Positions 17,929 through 25,732 of a DNA stretch of 64,000 bases are shown piece by piece; the first letter of the stretch is position 1, and each line of letters begins with the position of its first letter. The notes under the pieces are model-generated. The model saw nothing but the letters and a program-made list of their open reading frames with translations. It ran no database searches and was not told the origin of the DNA. The DNA lies in the NCBI RefSeq assembly GCF_024055575.1, contig NZ_JAMXOE010000008.1, forward strand, positions 62,001-126,000, in the 5' to 3' direction. Made by a program: the position numbers and the translations under genes. This stretch comes from Mucilaginibacter flavidus. GTDB lineage: Bacteria > Bacteroidota > Bacteroidia > Sphingobacteriales > Sphingobacteriaceae.

Positions 17929-18132
17929 ATGACCAGGATAACAGCAGCTAAGGATGACGGCATCGGTCCGGAAATAATGGATCTAACAATCCCGGTTCTC
18001 CAGGATTCCGGAGCCGAGATCGATATCGATCATATTGATGTCGGGGAGAAGGTTACCTGGGAGGTAATCAAGACTAAATACGTGTACAACTTTAACGGGG
18101 CAGCGGCGTATTCACTTGGGCAGGTTCAATAG
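17929..18132 (+). pseudogene. Isocitrate dehydrogenase gene with large internal deletion
   Basis: A 67-codon open frame. Residues 1-46 (ITAAKDDGIGPEIMD, then GAEIDIDHIDVGEKV) match the N-terminus of Bacteroidota NADP-isocitrate or isopropylmalate dehydrogenases. The last 18 residues (YVYNFNGAAAYSLGQVQ) match the usual C-terminal tail of the same isocitrate dehydrogenase class. Everything between, including the substrate and cofactor sites, is missing. The simplest reading is one in-frame deletion that kept both ends. It cannot be an active enzyme. It lies 90 bases from the divergent LysR gene. Confidence 0.6.
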
Positions 18133-18172
18133 CAACGAAATATAGAATAACACATAAACTAGTATAAATAAT

Positions 18173-18454
18173 ATGGAAAATATTAAACAATTCACCTTGA
18201 TCAAAGGAAAATTCAATATCGAAGACGGAAGGTCTATCGTGCTGAATTTTTTTAATACAAAAATAAATTTTCATAATCTCGAATTGCTGACAGCTTCTGA
18301 AAGTGGCCAGGGAGACAAACAAGCCATTGAACAAAAGATCTCAGATCTTAATAAAACCAGGCAGGAGGTCATTGAGTTATTGGCCGGGCCAGATCCTGGA
18401 GATGAAATACTCGAAATCCAGGGACATATCTCAATTCGAAAAACTAAGCTATAG
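18173..18454 (+). CDS. Small conserved hypothetical protein
   Basis: A 93-residue soluble protein with no signal peptide or membrane segment. It opens MENIKQFTLIKGKFNIED and contains IEQKISDLNKTRQEVIELL, a likely short coiled helix, then a charged tail. The overall pattern resembles small proteins seen in many Bacteroidota genomes without known function. It is 40 bases downstream of the damaged dehydrogenase fragment; the two could share a transcript. No function can be assigned. Confidence 0.6.
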   Translation: MENIKQFTLIKGKFNIEDGRSIVLNFFNTKINFHNLELLTASESGQGDKQAIEQKISDLNKTRQEVIELLAGPDPGDEILEIQGHISIRKTKL

Positions 18455-18702
18455 ATATGGTTGTCTTTTGACAGATATAAGTAAAAATCATTGTAGATAA
18501 AATTTATCAAGTAGTGATTCTGATAACAGCCTTTTTCTTTCCTCGCTACTGAAAAAAGCACTATTTTTTCAGCTTTAACTTTGCATTAGTTACAATTATA
18601 GGAGGATCGAATTTCGCTTAATTCATTTCAAAATGCCTGAAAATCTCATTTGCTAAGTATAAGAGAGCCTTTATAATTAATAGCCATATAATGCCCCGTG
18701 GC

Positions 18703-20571
18703 TCAATGTGAAATTTGACTTTCAACGTTTTTTGAGGGCACGAAGCAAGGCATAGAATCCTCCCAGGGACTATCCGTCAATTGCCTTTTACCGGATCCGT
18801 CTGCATTCATGATGAAAATGGCTCCATAAGGCTGAAATGTATCGTCGTACAATGCGGCTTCATCTTTAAACCCATAGATACCAGTGCTCCACATTAGGTG
18901 CTGGCTGTCATCTGTCCACATTGCATGGGCATCATTGGCGGGAGAAGTGGTTAGTTGCTTTAATTGTGTGCCGTCCGGATGAATCGTAAAAATGTCAAAG
19001 TTATTACCGTCGTGCTTTCTTGTAAACGCGATTAGTTTGCCATCCGGCGACCAAAAAGGGAGGTTATCGTAGTCTTTGGTGAGCACCTTTATGCTGTGAT
19101 CAATCAGGTTTAAGATGCGCAATCCATCATCCTTTCCGCCCCAGGTACGGTAAACAATATTTTTTCCATCCGGGGAAAAACTGGGGAAACCGGAATTTAT
19201 GGTGCTGTCTGTCAGTGCAACTAAATTTGTCCCGTCTTTCTTCATCATCATTATCCTTGCCGTGCCTGTTTTTCGCGCTTGCAGAAAAGCACCATAGCCA
19301 AACGCGATCCATTGCCCGTCCGGCGACCACGTAGGCATAAACGCTGCGCCGCCGGTGGGTGTAAATATTTTCTTCTTGTTTGTACCTCCGGCATCCATAA
19401 TTGAAATACCCGAATCGGTGCCCTTATCGGTAAGAACCAGTTCACCGTATTTCGAAAAATTTGGAAACACATCTGTATAACGGTAATCGTAATTCTTATC
19501 CCAGTTGTACAACACTTGATTTTGCGGTCTCGGGCTGAAACTTACTTTTTCAAAAACAACCGCTTTACCATCCGGGGCCCATGCCGGCGAATGGAAGCGT
19601 CCTTTAACTACTTCAGTTTTCCCAATGTACATCAAGCCGGAATTGTCACCGCCTTTAGCCAGATAGGCCACCTGTTCGCCTGGCAGATACTGCGGCGACA
19701 GTTTAAGGCCCGGCCCTGAAGTCAGTTCTGTGCGACTACCGGTAGCCAGGTCGACTGACACAATTTGCGAGGTCGCCTTTTTTGCCAAAGTCGGCCTGCG
19801 TGCCGCCCAGGTATCTTCCACCGGAATTTCATAAAAAACAATATTTTTCCCGTCAAGCGACCATTTTGGGGCACCGGCACAGATTCCCGGTTGCGATAGC
19901 CGTCGCAACCCGCTGCCGTCCGGATGGACAATGTAGACGCTCAGCTCCTGAACATGTTCCCAACCGGACCCGTTTCCATGGCCGAGCCACTGCGTATTGC
20001 GGTCAGAAGAAAAAGCGATCCATTTGCCGTCCGGAGACCAAGCCGGGCGAAAAAAGCCATCCGGCTTGGCCGGATCTCCCTGAATTTCCGCCCGTCCGGT
20101 AAGGTTGGTCAACTTATGGCTTTTAATATCTAATATCCAGATATTGGTTGTATGGGTAACACGGGTTGAAACAAATGCCAGCTTTTCTCCATCCGGCGAT
20201 AATGCTGACTGATCGTCCAAAGAGGGATCATCGGTTAGTCTTTCTAAACTTGTCCCGTCGGGGTGTACACGGTAAATATCAGCCTGTCCGAAACCGTTTC
20301 GCTCTGAAGTAAACGATATCCATTGCCCATTTCCGGAATAAGATGCATGGTAATCAAATCCCGATTCCTTTAATAGCGGGTGCTCATCTGTCCCGTCTGC
20401 ATTTGCTACAAAAATCGCTGATGATGAAGGGCCAATCCGGTTCATTAACAATACCGGCTTGTGGCCGTCCTGCATTCCCACCAGTCCGGACCGCAAAGAC
20501 TGGGCATTGCTGGCAAGATTAAATAGTGAGGATAAAATAATAGCTGAAGTGGCAATTTTTACAAGGATCAT
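18703..20571 (-). CDS. Secreted TolB-like (WD40/PD40) beta-propeller protein
   Basis: A 622-residue protein with an N-terminal signal segment (ILVKIATSAIILSSLFNLASNAQS). The body is built from repeated PD40 blades, each ending in the SPDGKxIAF pattern: SPDGEKLAFVS, SPDGKWIAFSSDR, APDGKAVVF, SPDGQWIAFGYG, SPDGKNIVYRTW and SPDGKLIAFTRKHD. At least nine such units are visible, enough for one or two propellers. TolB-like propellers mediate protein contacts in the periplasm or fold as part of peptidases; no peptidase domain is visible here. Transcribed alone, divergent from the LytS-type kinase gene at 20925. Confidence 0.85.
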   Translation of the reverse strand: MILVKIATSAIILSSLFNLASNAQSLRSGLVGMQDGHKPVLLMNRIGPSSSAIFVANADGTDEHPLLKESGFDYHASYSGNGQWISFTSERNGFGQADIYRVHPDGTSLERLTDDPSLDDQSALSPDGEKLAFVSTRVTHTTNIWILDIKSHKLTNLTGRAEIQGDPAKPDGFFRPAWSPDGKWIAFSSDRNTQWLGHGNGSGWEHVQELSVYIVHPDGSGLRRLSQPGICAGAPKWSLDGKNIVFYEIPVEDTWAARRPTLAKKATSQIVSVDLATGSRTELTSGPGLKLSPQYLPGEQVAYLAKGGDNSGLMYIGKTEVVKGRFHSPAWAPDGKAVVFEKVSFSPRPQNQVLYNWDKNYDYRYTDVFPNFSKYGELVLTDKGTDSGISIMDAGGTNKKKIFTPTGGAAFMPTWSPDGQWIAFGYGAFLQARKTGTARIMMMKKDGTNLVALTDSTINSGFPSFSPDGKNIVYRTWGGKDDGLRILNLIDHSIKVLTKDYDNLPFWSPDGKLIAFTRKHDGNNFDIFTIHPDGTQLKQLTTSPANDAHAMWTDDSQHLMWSTGIYGFKDEAALYDDTFQPYGAIFIMNADGSGKRQLTDSPWEDSMPCFVPSKNVESQISH

Positions 20572-20924
20572 AATTTCAGGTTTATAAAAAACAGGCTGTT
20601 TATCTAATCTTTTTCAGATGGTTCTGATAGCAGTTGAAGCGGCTCACAAGCGTATTTGCTGATTGCTGCGGTCAGAGCGCTTTAATCAATCACCCAAATT
20701 AATTCATAATTTCAAAGCCAAAAAAATGTGTTAGACCATTCACTTCAGGTTATCGTCCATATGCTAAAAATTATCGACAGCCAACTTTAAAGGTGATCAG
20801 CTAATGCCGTACTGAGGTTTTGTCGATTAATACCATTCTATGGTCGTCAAGTTTTATTCTTTGGCCGATGTTGAATGATAAATTCTCCTATTAGGCGTAG
20901 TATTGTATATCAAAAGATCGGTCT
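20572..20924. other. Divergent intergenic region
   Basis: About 350 bases between the propeller gene and the LytS-like kinase gene, presumably holding both promoters. No clear -7 or -33 element, hairpin or coding frame was recognised. Confidence 0.4.
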
Positions 20925-21980
20925 ATGCTAAACACTGTCTTTCGTAAACATGCAACGCTATTGGGTCACATTATAGGCTGGCTGCTCTTATGGTTTGCGG
21001 TGCTCTACTACCATCCAATAACCTGGGGGATTTCGCTGCCCCTGCGGTTCTGGTTAAAGCAACTCATCTTACTGGGTATCATGATGGCGGTTTTTTATCT
21101 CAACATCTATGCGTTAATTCCTAAATTATTATTTAAAAAGCAGCGTGTTCTGTATGTTATAGCCGTTGTAATTATGGTTTTTATTTCCACCTGGTTAAAT
21201 AAATCTGCCAATCGCGCCTTTAATATATATCAATTGATGGCGAACCGGCCGGAGCGGCCAGCCAGAAAAAACGGGATGATCACCGAAACTTTCATACCGG
21301 CTGTAAACATGCTATTGATAGGATTGGGCACAACGATTAGTTTTAACAAAAAATGGCAGCGGGAGGTGAGCCTGAGAGAACAATTAGAGAAAGAAAAATT
21401 CCAGGCAGAGCTATTGCTGCTGAAAGCGCAGATCAACCCCCATTTTTTCTTTAATACATTAAACAATATCTATTCTTATACCCTTTCGGATGGCGATGTG
21501 GCAAGGACAGCCATAACTAACCTTTCGAAAATGATGCGTTATGTACTATATGATGCGGAAAGCGGCGTAACATCCCTCGTAAAAGAAATCGCCTTTATTG
21601 AGGATTATATTGAGCTGATGCGTTTAAGAATAAGTTCTAAAACGAAAGTCACGTATCTTGTACCTGCAAGCCTGCGTGAGCAAATAATGATAGCTCCGAT
21701 GTTATTTTTACCTTTTGTGGAGAATGCTTTTAAACATGGCACCAGCAACATTTCAGAAGGTGCAATTATTATTGAGGTTGCGCAGCAAGACAATGTAGTC
21801 ACCTTAGTTGTAACTAATACAGTTTATAACCAAATGCGCTCCAATGAGCAAATTAATACAGGCATTGGCATCAGTAATACGGCAAGGCGATTAGAACTTT
21901 TATACCCGGGAAAATACAAGTTGGAAACCGGAATGCTGGATAAAACATTATACCAGGCCAAATTAATACTTACCCTATGA
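20925..21980 (+). CDS. LytS-family sensor histidine kinase
   Basis: A 351-residue inner-membrane kinase. The N-terminal 140 residues contain four hydrophobic segments, followed by a short coiled linker (EVSLREQLEKEKFQAELLLLKAQ) and the His_kinase domain with the phospho-accepting histidine in INPHFFFNTLNNI. The ATPase part shows LFLPFVENAFKHG (N box) and TGIGISNTARRLELLYPG (G box). The response-regulator gene overlaps it by four bases (ATGA at 21977), so the two form a two-component system. Input signal unknown; the membrane part has no recognisable ligand domain. Confidence 0.93.
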   Translation: MLNTVFRKHATLLGHIIGWLLLWFAVLYYHPITWGISLPLRFWLKQLILLGIMMAVFYLNIYALIPKLLFKKQRVLYVIAVVIMVFISTWLNKSANRAFNIYQLMANRPERPARKNGMITETFIPAVNMLLIGLGTTISFNKKWQREVSLREQLEKEKFQAELLLLKAQINPHFFFNTLNNIYSYTLSDGDVARTAITNLSKMMRYVLYDAESGVTSLVKEIAFIEDYIELMRLRISSKTKVTYLVPASLREQIMIAPMLFLPFVENAFKHGTSNISEGAIIIEVAQQDNVVTLVVTNTVYNQMRSNEQINTGIGISNTARRLELLYPGKYKLETGMLDKTLYQAKLILTL

Positions 21981-22705
21981 CATTGAACTGTATCGCTATC
22001 GATGATGAACCACCTGCGCTTGATTTGTTGTGCAGGTTTATTGATCAAACCCCGTATTTAAAGTTAACAGGTAGTTTTTCGAATGCTGTAGAAAGCTTGC
22101 ATTTTATCAACGAAAGCAAGGTTGACCTGATATTTCTGGATATCCAAATGCCTGATTTAAGCGGCATTGAATTGGCCCGCATCTTATCGGGCAGGAATAC
22201 GGGTAATGCTGCGTTTATTGTTTTTACCACTGCGTTTGATCAGTTTGCCCTGGAAGGTTATAAGCTGGACGCAATAGATTATTTGTTAAAACCCATTGGT
22301 TACAATGACTTTTTAAAAGCGGTTCAGAAGGTTGTAAAGTGGGCAGAATTGAGAAGAAACCGCAATGAATTGTTACCCCAAAATGAAGATTTTATCTATC
22401 TGAAAGTGGAGTTTCAAACAGTAAAAATACGTTGCAGTGATATTATTTACATTGAAGGCTTTAAAGACTATGCGAAAATTTTTCTTACCAGCTCCGAAAA
22501 AAGTATGCTTTCACTGATCACCCTCAAAGCTTTGCAGGAAAACCTACCAAAAGGAAAATTTATGCGGATTCATAAATCGTTTATCGTATCCCTTGATAAA
22601 ATCACTGCGGTTACAAAAAACTCGGTTTTAATCGGCAGTTCAAGCTTTCCCGTATCTGAACCTTTTAAGGATGGGTTCAACCAGTTTGTTAAAACCTGGC
22701 AATAA
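21977..22705 (+). CDS. LytTR-type response regulator
   Basis: A 242-residue cytosolic regulator. The N-terminal receiver has the acidic pair at DDE (residues 9-11), the phospho-acceptor Asp55 in IFLDIQMPD and the lysine in YLLKPI. The C-terminal LytTR DNA-binding domain is recognisable from FIYLKVEFQTVKI, DIIYIEGFKDY and FMRIHKSFIVSLDKI. It pairs with the overlapping LytS-type kinase and presumably binds direct repeats upstream of its targets, possibly the neighbouring AraC-led gene group, which is inference. Confidence 0.94.
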   Translation: MTLNCIAIDDEPPALDLLCRFIDQTPYLKLTGSFSNAVESLHFINESKVDLIFLDIQMPDLSGIELARILSGRNTGNAAFIVFTTAFDQFALEGYKLDAIDYLLKPIGYNDFLKAVQKVVKWAELRRNRNELLPQNEDFIYLKVEFQTVKIRCSDIIYIEGFKDYAKIFLTSSEKSMLSLITLKALQENLPKGKFMRIHKSFIVSLDKITAVTKNSVLIGSSSFPVSEPFKDGFNQFVKTWQ

Positions 22706-22834
22706 TTATATTAAAACATTGCTGATTTTATGACATTAACATTCGTCAGGAACAATATTTGGCATCCTGTTTTTTGAACATATTCAATTGCAGACCGCAA
22801 TAACAATGTCAGGTTAATTTCCATGAATTAATTT

Positions 22835-23959
22835 TTGCTTGCATCGTTGATTGCTGGTAATTACCTTAGCACGGTGCAGCTCTCATTGAATATTATTGTC
22901 ATTTTGCTGGCGGTCGTTATTTCGCAGTCTTTATTTGCTGCGGGGTTATTATGGTTTGCCCCCACTAACCGCCGCTCAGGACGGATTTTGACGGTATTAA
23001 TAACGGCCATAGCGCTGTGGCTTTCGGATGATTTTATGCGGATCGGGCTGATTTACCGGCAGCGGCCAAATCTGTATTTTCTACCTATTTTTTATTCATT
23101 TGGTTTTGGCCCGCTGATCTGGTTTTATCTAAAGTCGTTAATTCAACAAAATTTCCGGTTTAAACGGGCTGATCTACTACATTTTATACCTGTCGCATTG
23201 CAGGCGGGATTATATTTTTTTCTAACTTTTTGCTCCTACCCCGTTAAGTCCTGGTACTGGGAAAATGTGCATCGTCAATATACTTATCGTATTGAATTTG
23301 ACGGCACCTGGATTTCCATGACGATATACTTGGTTTTGTCCTTTCGCCTGCTGCGTCATTACCAGGTATGGGTCGCTAATAATTTCTCGGATCTTTCCAG
23401 GATCAGGCTAAATTGGCTCAAAGTGATTTTAGGCATATTACTACTGTTATGTCTTCAATGGTTTGTGGAGATCATTTTGCGCGATGTCTATGGCGTTTAT
23501 TTCAACTATGATTATTCCGTGGAGATATTGGGTGTAATTGCGTTGGTCTTAGGTGTGGCCGGTTTGCAGCAAGCCAGCCTTTCGGAGGTCAGTTACGAGC
23601 CCGAATCCACGGTGGTTTATGAGACCGACCCCGCTATTCTGGAGCGGATCTCCCGGTCGATGGAACAGGACCGGCTTTACCTTAATCCCACCCTTACCCT
23701 GCTTGAACTGTCAGCAGCACTGAAACTTAACAGTAAGATCGTTTCCCGGCATATCAATGTAGGTTTCGGAAAATCATTCAATGATTATGTAAACTCCTAC
23801 CGCGTCGAAGAGGTCAAGCGCCGGTTAAAGTCTGGAGACCTTGCCAAATTGACTATAATGGGGTTAGCAATGGAATCCGGTTTTAATTCTAAAACAACCT
23901 TTAATCGCATTTTTAAAAGTTTCACGGGACATGCGCCCTCTGAATTTATAACTGATTAG
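22835..23959 (+). CDS. Membrane-anchored AraC family regulator
   Basis: A 374-residue protein with an unusual layout: the first 240 residues hold seven or so hydrophobic segments (for example NIIVILLAVVISQSLFAAGLLW and LTIYLVLSFRLL-like stretches), followed by a cytoplasmic AraC-type DNA-binding domain at the C-terminus (LYLNPTLTLLELSAALKLNSKIVSRHINVGFGKSF, then LAMESGFNSKTTFNRIFK). The frame opens with TTG at 22835 and has GTG or TTG alternatives just after it; no ATG fits. Membrane AraC regulators sense extracellular or membrane signals. The four genes that follow are exported proteins, so they are its most likely targets. Confidence 0.82.
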   Translation: MLASLIAGNYLSTVQLSLNIIVILLAVVISQSLFAAGLLWFAPTNRRSGRILTVLITAIALWLSDDFMRIGLIYRQRPNLYFLPIFYSFGFGPLIWFYLKSLIQQNFRFKRADLLHFIPVALQAGLYFFLTFCSYPVKSWYWENVHRQYTYRIEFDGTWISMTIYLVLSFRLLRHYQVWVANNFSDLSRIRLNWLKVILGILLLLCLQWFVEIILRDVYGVYFNYDYSVEILGVIALVLGVAGLQQASLSEVSYEPESTVVYETDPAILERISRSMEQDRLYLNPTLTLLELSAALKLNSKIVSRHINVGFGKSFNDYVNSYRVEEVKRRLKSGDLAKLTIMGLAMESGFNSKTTFNRIFKSFTGHAPSEFITD

Positions 23960-24057
23960 TGCCAAATCAAGGTATGGGACGTGCCAAAACGTGATCCGGC
24001 ACCTTACTTTGTTTTAAGCCATTCATCTTTGTGCTGTCATCCAAATCAAGACAACAC

Positions 24058-24573
24058 ATGCAACGTAAACTTTTATTTTTTTTTCTGCTAAGCAACGCCA
24101 CCAGGTTATTTGCACAAGAAACCTGGACTGATCATACCAGGCTTCTGCCGGACCGGCTTAGAAATATTCCTACCGGTATCATGATCTTTCACACCCCCAC
24201 GCCGGTTTGGCCTGAGTTAAACACAGATACGGCAGGCTATCCCGGTAAATACATCTGGAAGCATTCAACCCGCGTCAGCACTGAAGCCGGTACCCTGGAC
24301 GTGATTGCCGCAGGCAGCTTTATCTGGTGGAAAGATAAGGGTTGGACGCCAAATATTGATCTCAACCGTCAGGATTTTGCCAGGTATTTTAATTGCCCTG
24401 ACGGTATCCTAAAACCCGGCCGCACTTATACATTTCTTAAAAATTACCGTTACGGTGATGCAATATATGCCGGTGATGCCCTTTGGTTCGTCCTGGCGAA
24501 AGACAAAAACGGTAAAATCTACAAGGGCTTTGCCGTGGTAGAAACAGAAGGTACATTAAAAACCAATCAATAA
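24058..24573 (+). CDS. Secreted hypothetical protein
   Basis: About 171 residues with an N-terminal signal peptide (QRKLLFFFLLSNATRLFAQ). I start at 24058 because the earlier in-frame ATG at 24031 would place nine charged residues before the signal. The mature part is rich in aromatic residues (FIWWKDKGW, YTFLKNYRYGDAIYAGDALWF). No domain was recognised. The next gene starts four bases after the stop, so they are cotranscribed and probably act together. Confidence 0.7.
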   Translation: MQRKLLFFFLLSNATRLFAQETWTDHTRLLPDRLRNIPTGIMIFHTPTPVWPELNTDTAGYPGKYIWKHSTRVSTEAGTLDVIAAGSFIWWKDKGWTPNIDLNRQDFARYFNCPDGILKPGRTYTFLKNYRYGDAIYAGDALWFVLAKDKNGKIYKGFAVVETEGTLKTNQ

Positions 24574-24577
24574 TTAT

Positions 24578-25063
24578 ATGAAAACCAAACTAATATTACT
24601 GACGGCCTTTGCTTTTTTTCAAAACGCTATGTTAAACCCTGATGACTTTGATAGCATGACCGGAAAGAAATGGACCGGAACGTTAACCTATCTGGACTAT
24701 ACGACCAATAAACCAGAGGTAATTGAAACGGAGCTAACAGTCGCTCACTCCATTAAAGGAGCGGGTATTTATAACTTTTATACTACTTATCCGAAAGAAG
24801 CATCGCATAATAGTACTGATGAAACGGTAATCAGCAAAGACGGCAAATATATTGATGACGAGCTGGTCAAAGAAAGGACTTTGCTAAGCGATGGCACCCT
24901 TCGTTTCGTAACCACCAAGAACGGGAAAGATAATAACAGGAATGCGGCCTATCGTTTTACTTATCTTATCGGCAAGACCAGCTATTCCCGTAAAAAAGAA
25001 GTCTGCTATACCGGTAGTTCAAGCTGGTTTACCCGTAATGAATTAAATCTCAAAAATAACTGA
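24578..25063 (+). CDS. Secreted hypothetical protein
   Basis: A 161-residue protein with a short N-terminal hydrophobic segment (KLILLTAFAFFQNAML) that is likely a signal peptide. The rest looks like an antiparallel beta protein with an extracellular lipocalin-like or similar strand pattern (KWTGTLTYLDYTTN, IYNFYTTYPKE, YRFTYLIGKTSYSRKKEV), but no family was recognised. It follows the previous secreted gene by four bases and precedes YceI by two bases. Confidence 0.65.
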   Translation: MKTKLILLTAFAFFQNAMLNPDDFDSMTGKKWTGTLTYLDYTTNKPEVIETELTVAHSIKGAGIYNFYTTYPKEASHNSTDETVISKDGKYIDDELVKERTLLSDGTLRFVTTKNGKDNNRNAAYRFTYLIGKTSYSRKKEVCYTGSSSWFTRNELNLKNN

Positions 25064-25065
25064 TC

Positions 25066-25629
25066 ATGAAAACTCTAAAAGTTCTAATCTTACCCTTTTT
25101 CCTGTTAACGGTTTCATTCCGGTCGGTTTCCCCAATTGGTTATGCTGCTGATATTGATAAAAGCCAAATCAAGTGGACCGGTTACGCAGAAGCGGGCGGC
25201 TATGCTCCAACAGGTACCGTCAAACTGAAAATGGGGTCCATTTTCTTCAATAGCGAACAGCTCATTTCGGGAAAGATCATTATCGATATGCCGACCATAA
25301 GTACCGGCAACCAGGAGATGGAGAAGCATCTGAAGGGCAAGGATTTTTTTGATGTAGCAGTTTATTCAGAGGCTACATTCGCGCTATCGTCTATGAAAAA
25401 TAATATCGCCAGTGGCATCCTGACCATCAAAGGCATATCGCAAAAAGTGGCGGTACCTGTAATGATTACCAAAACAAATGAAGGTATGGTGTTAAAAGCT
25501 ACCCTAAAAGTTAACCGCACCAAATTCAATATCAAATATAACTCAAAGTCTTATTTTCAGGACCTTGGAAACTATGCAATCAAAAATGAATTTGACCTTG
25601 ATATCAGCTTGGCCTGTCACCCGAACTAA
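25066..25629 (+). CDS. YceI-family periplasmic lipocalin-like protein
   Basis: A 187-residue exported protein (signal peptide KVLILPFFLLTVSFRS). The YceI pattern is clear: YAADIDKSQIKWTGYAEAGG, then GSIFFNSEQLISGKIIIDMPTIS, EKHLKGKDFFDVAVYSEATF, GILTIKGISQKVAVPV and the KVNRTKFNIKYNS block. YceI proteins fold as an eight-stranded barrel that binds isoprenoid or polyprenyl molecules, including quinones. It ends the group led by the AraC regulator at 22835, with a TonB receptor about 100 bases further on. Confidence 0.9.
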   Translation: MKTLKVLILPFFLLTVSFRSVSPIGYAADIDKSQIKWTGYAEAGGYAPTGTVKLKMGSIFFNSEQLISGKIIIDMPTISTGNQEMEKHLKGKDFFDVAVYSEATFALSSMKNNIASGILTIKGISQKVAVPVMITKTNEGMVLKATLKVNRTKFNIKYNSKSYFQDLGNYAIKNEFDLDISLACHPN

Positions 25630-25732
25630 ACTTGTAAAAATGAACAAGCCTGAGGCTGGTGCACGGTTAATTTAAAAATAGAATTTTTAAGGAAAATGCT
25701 AATCTTTACAAAAAAACAGGCAAAACCTTTTT

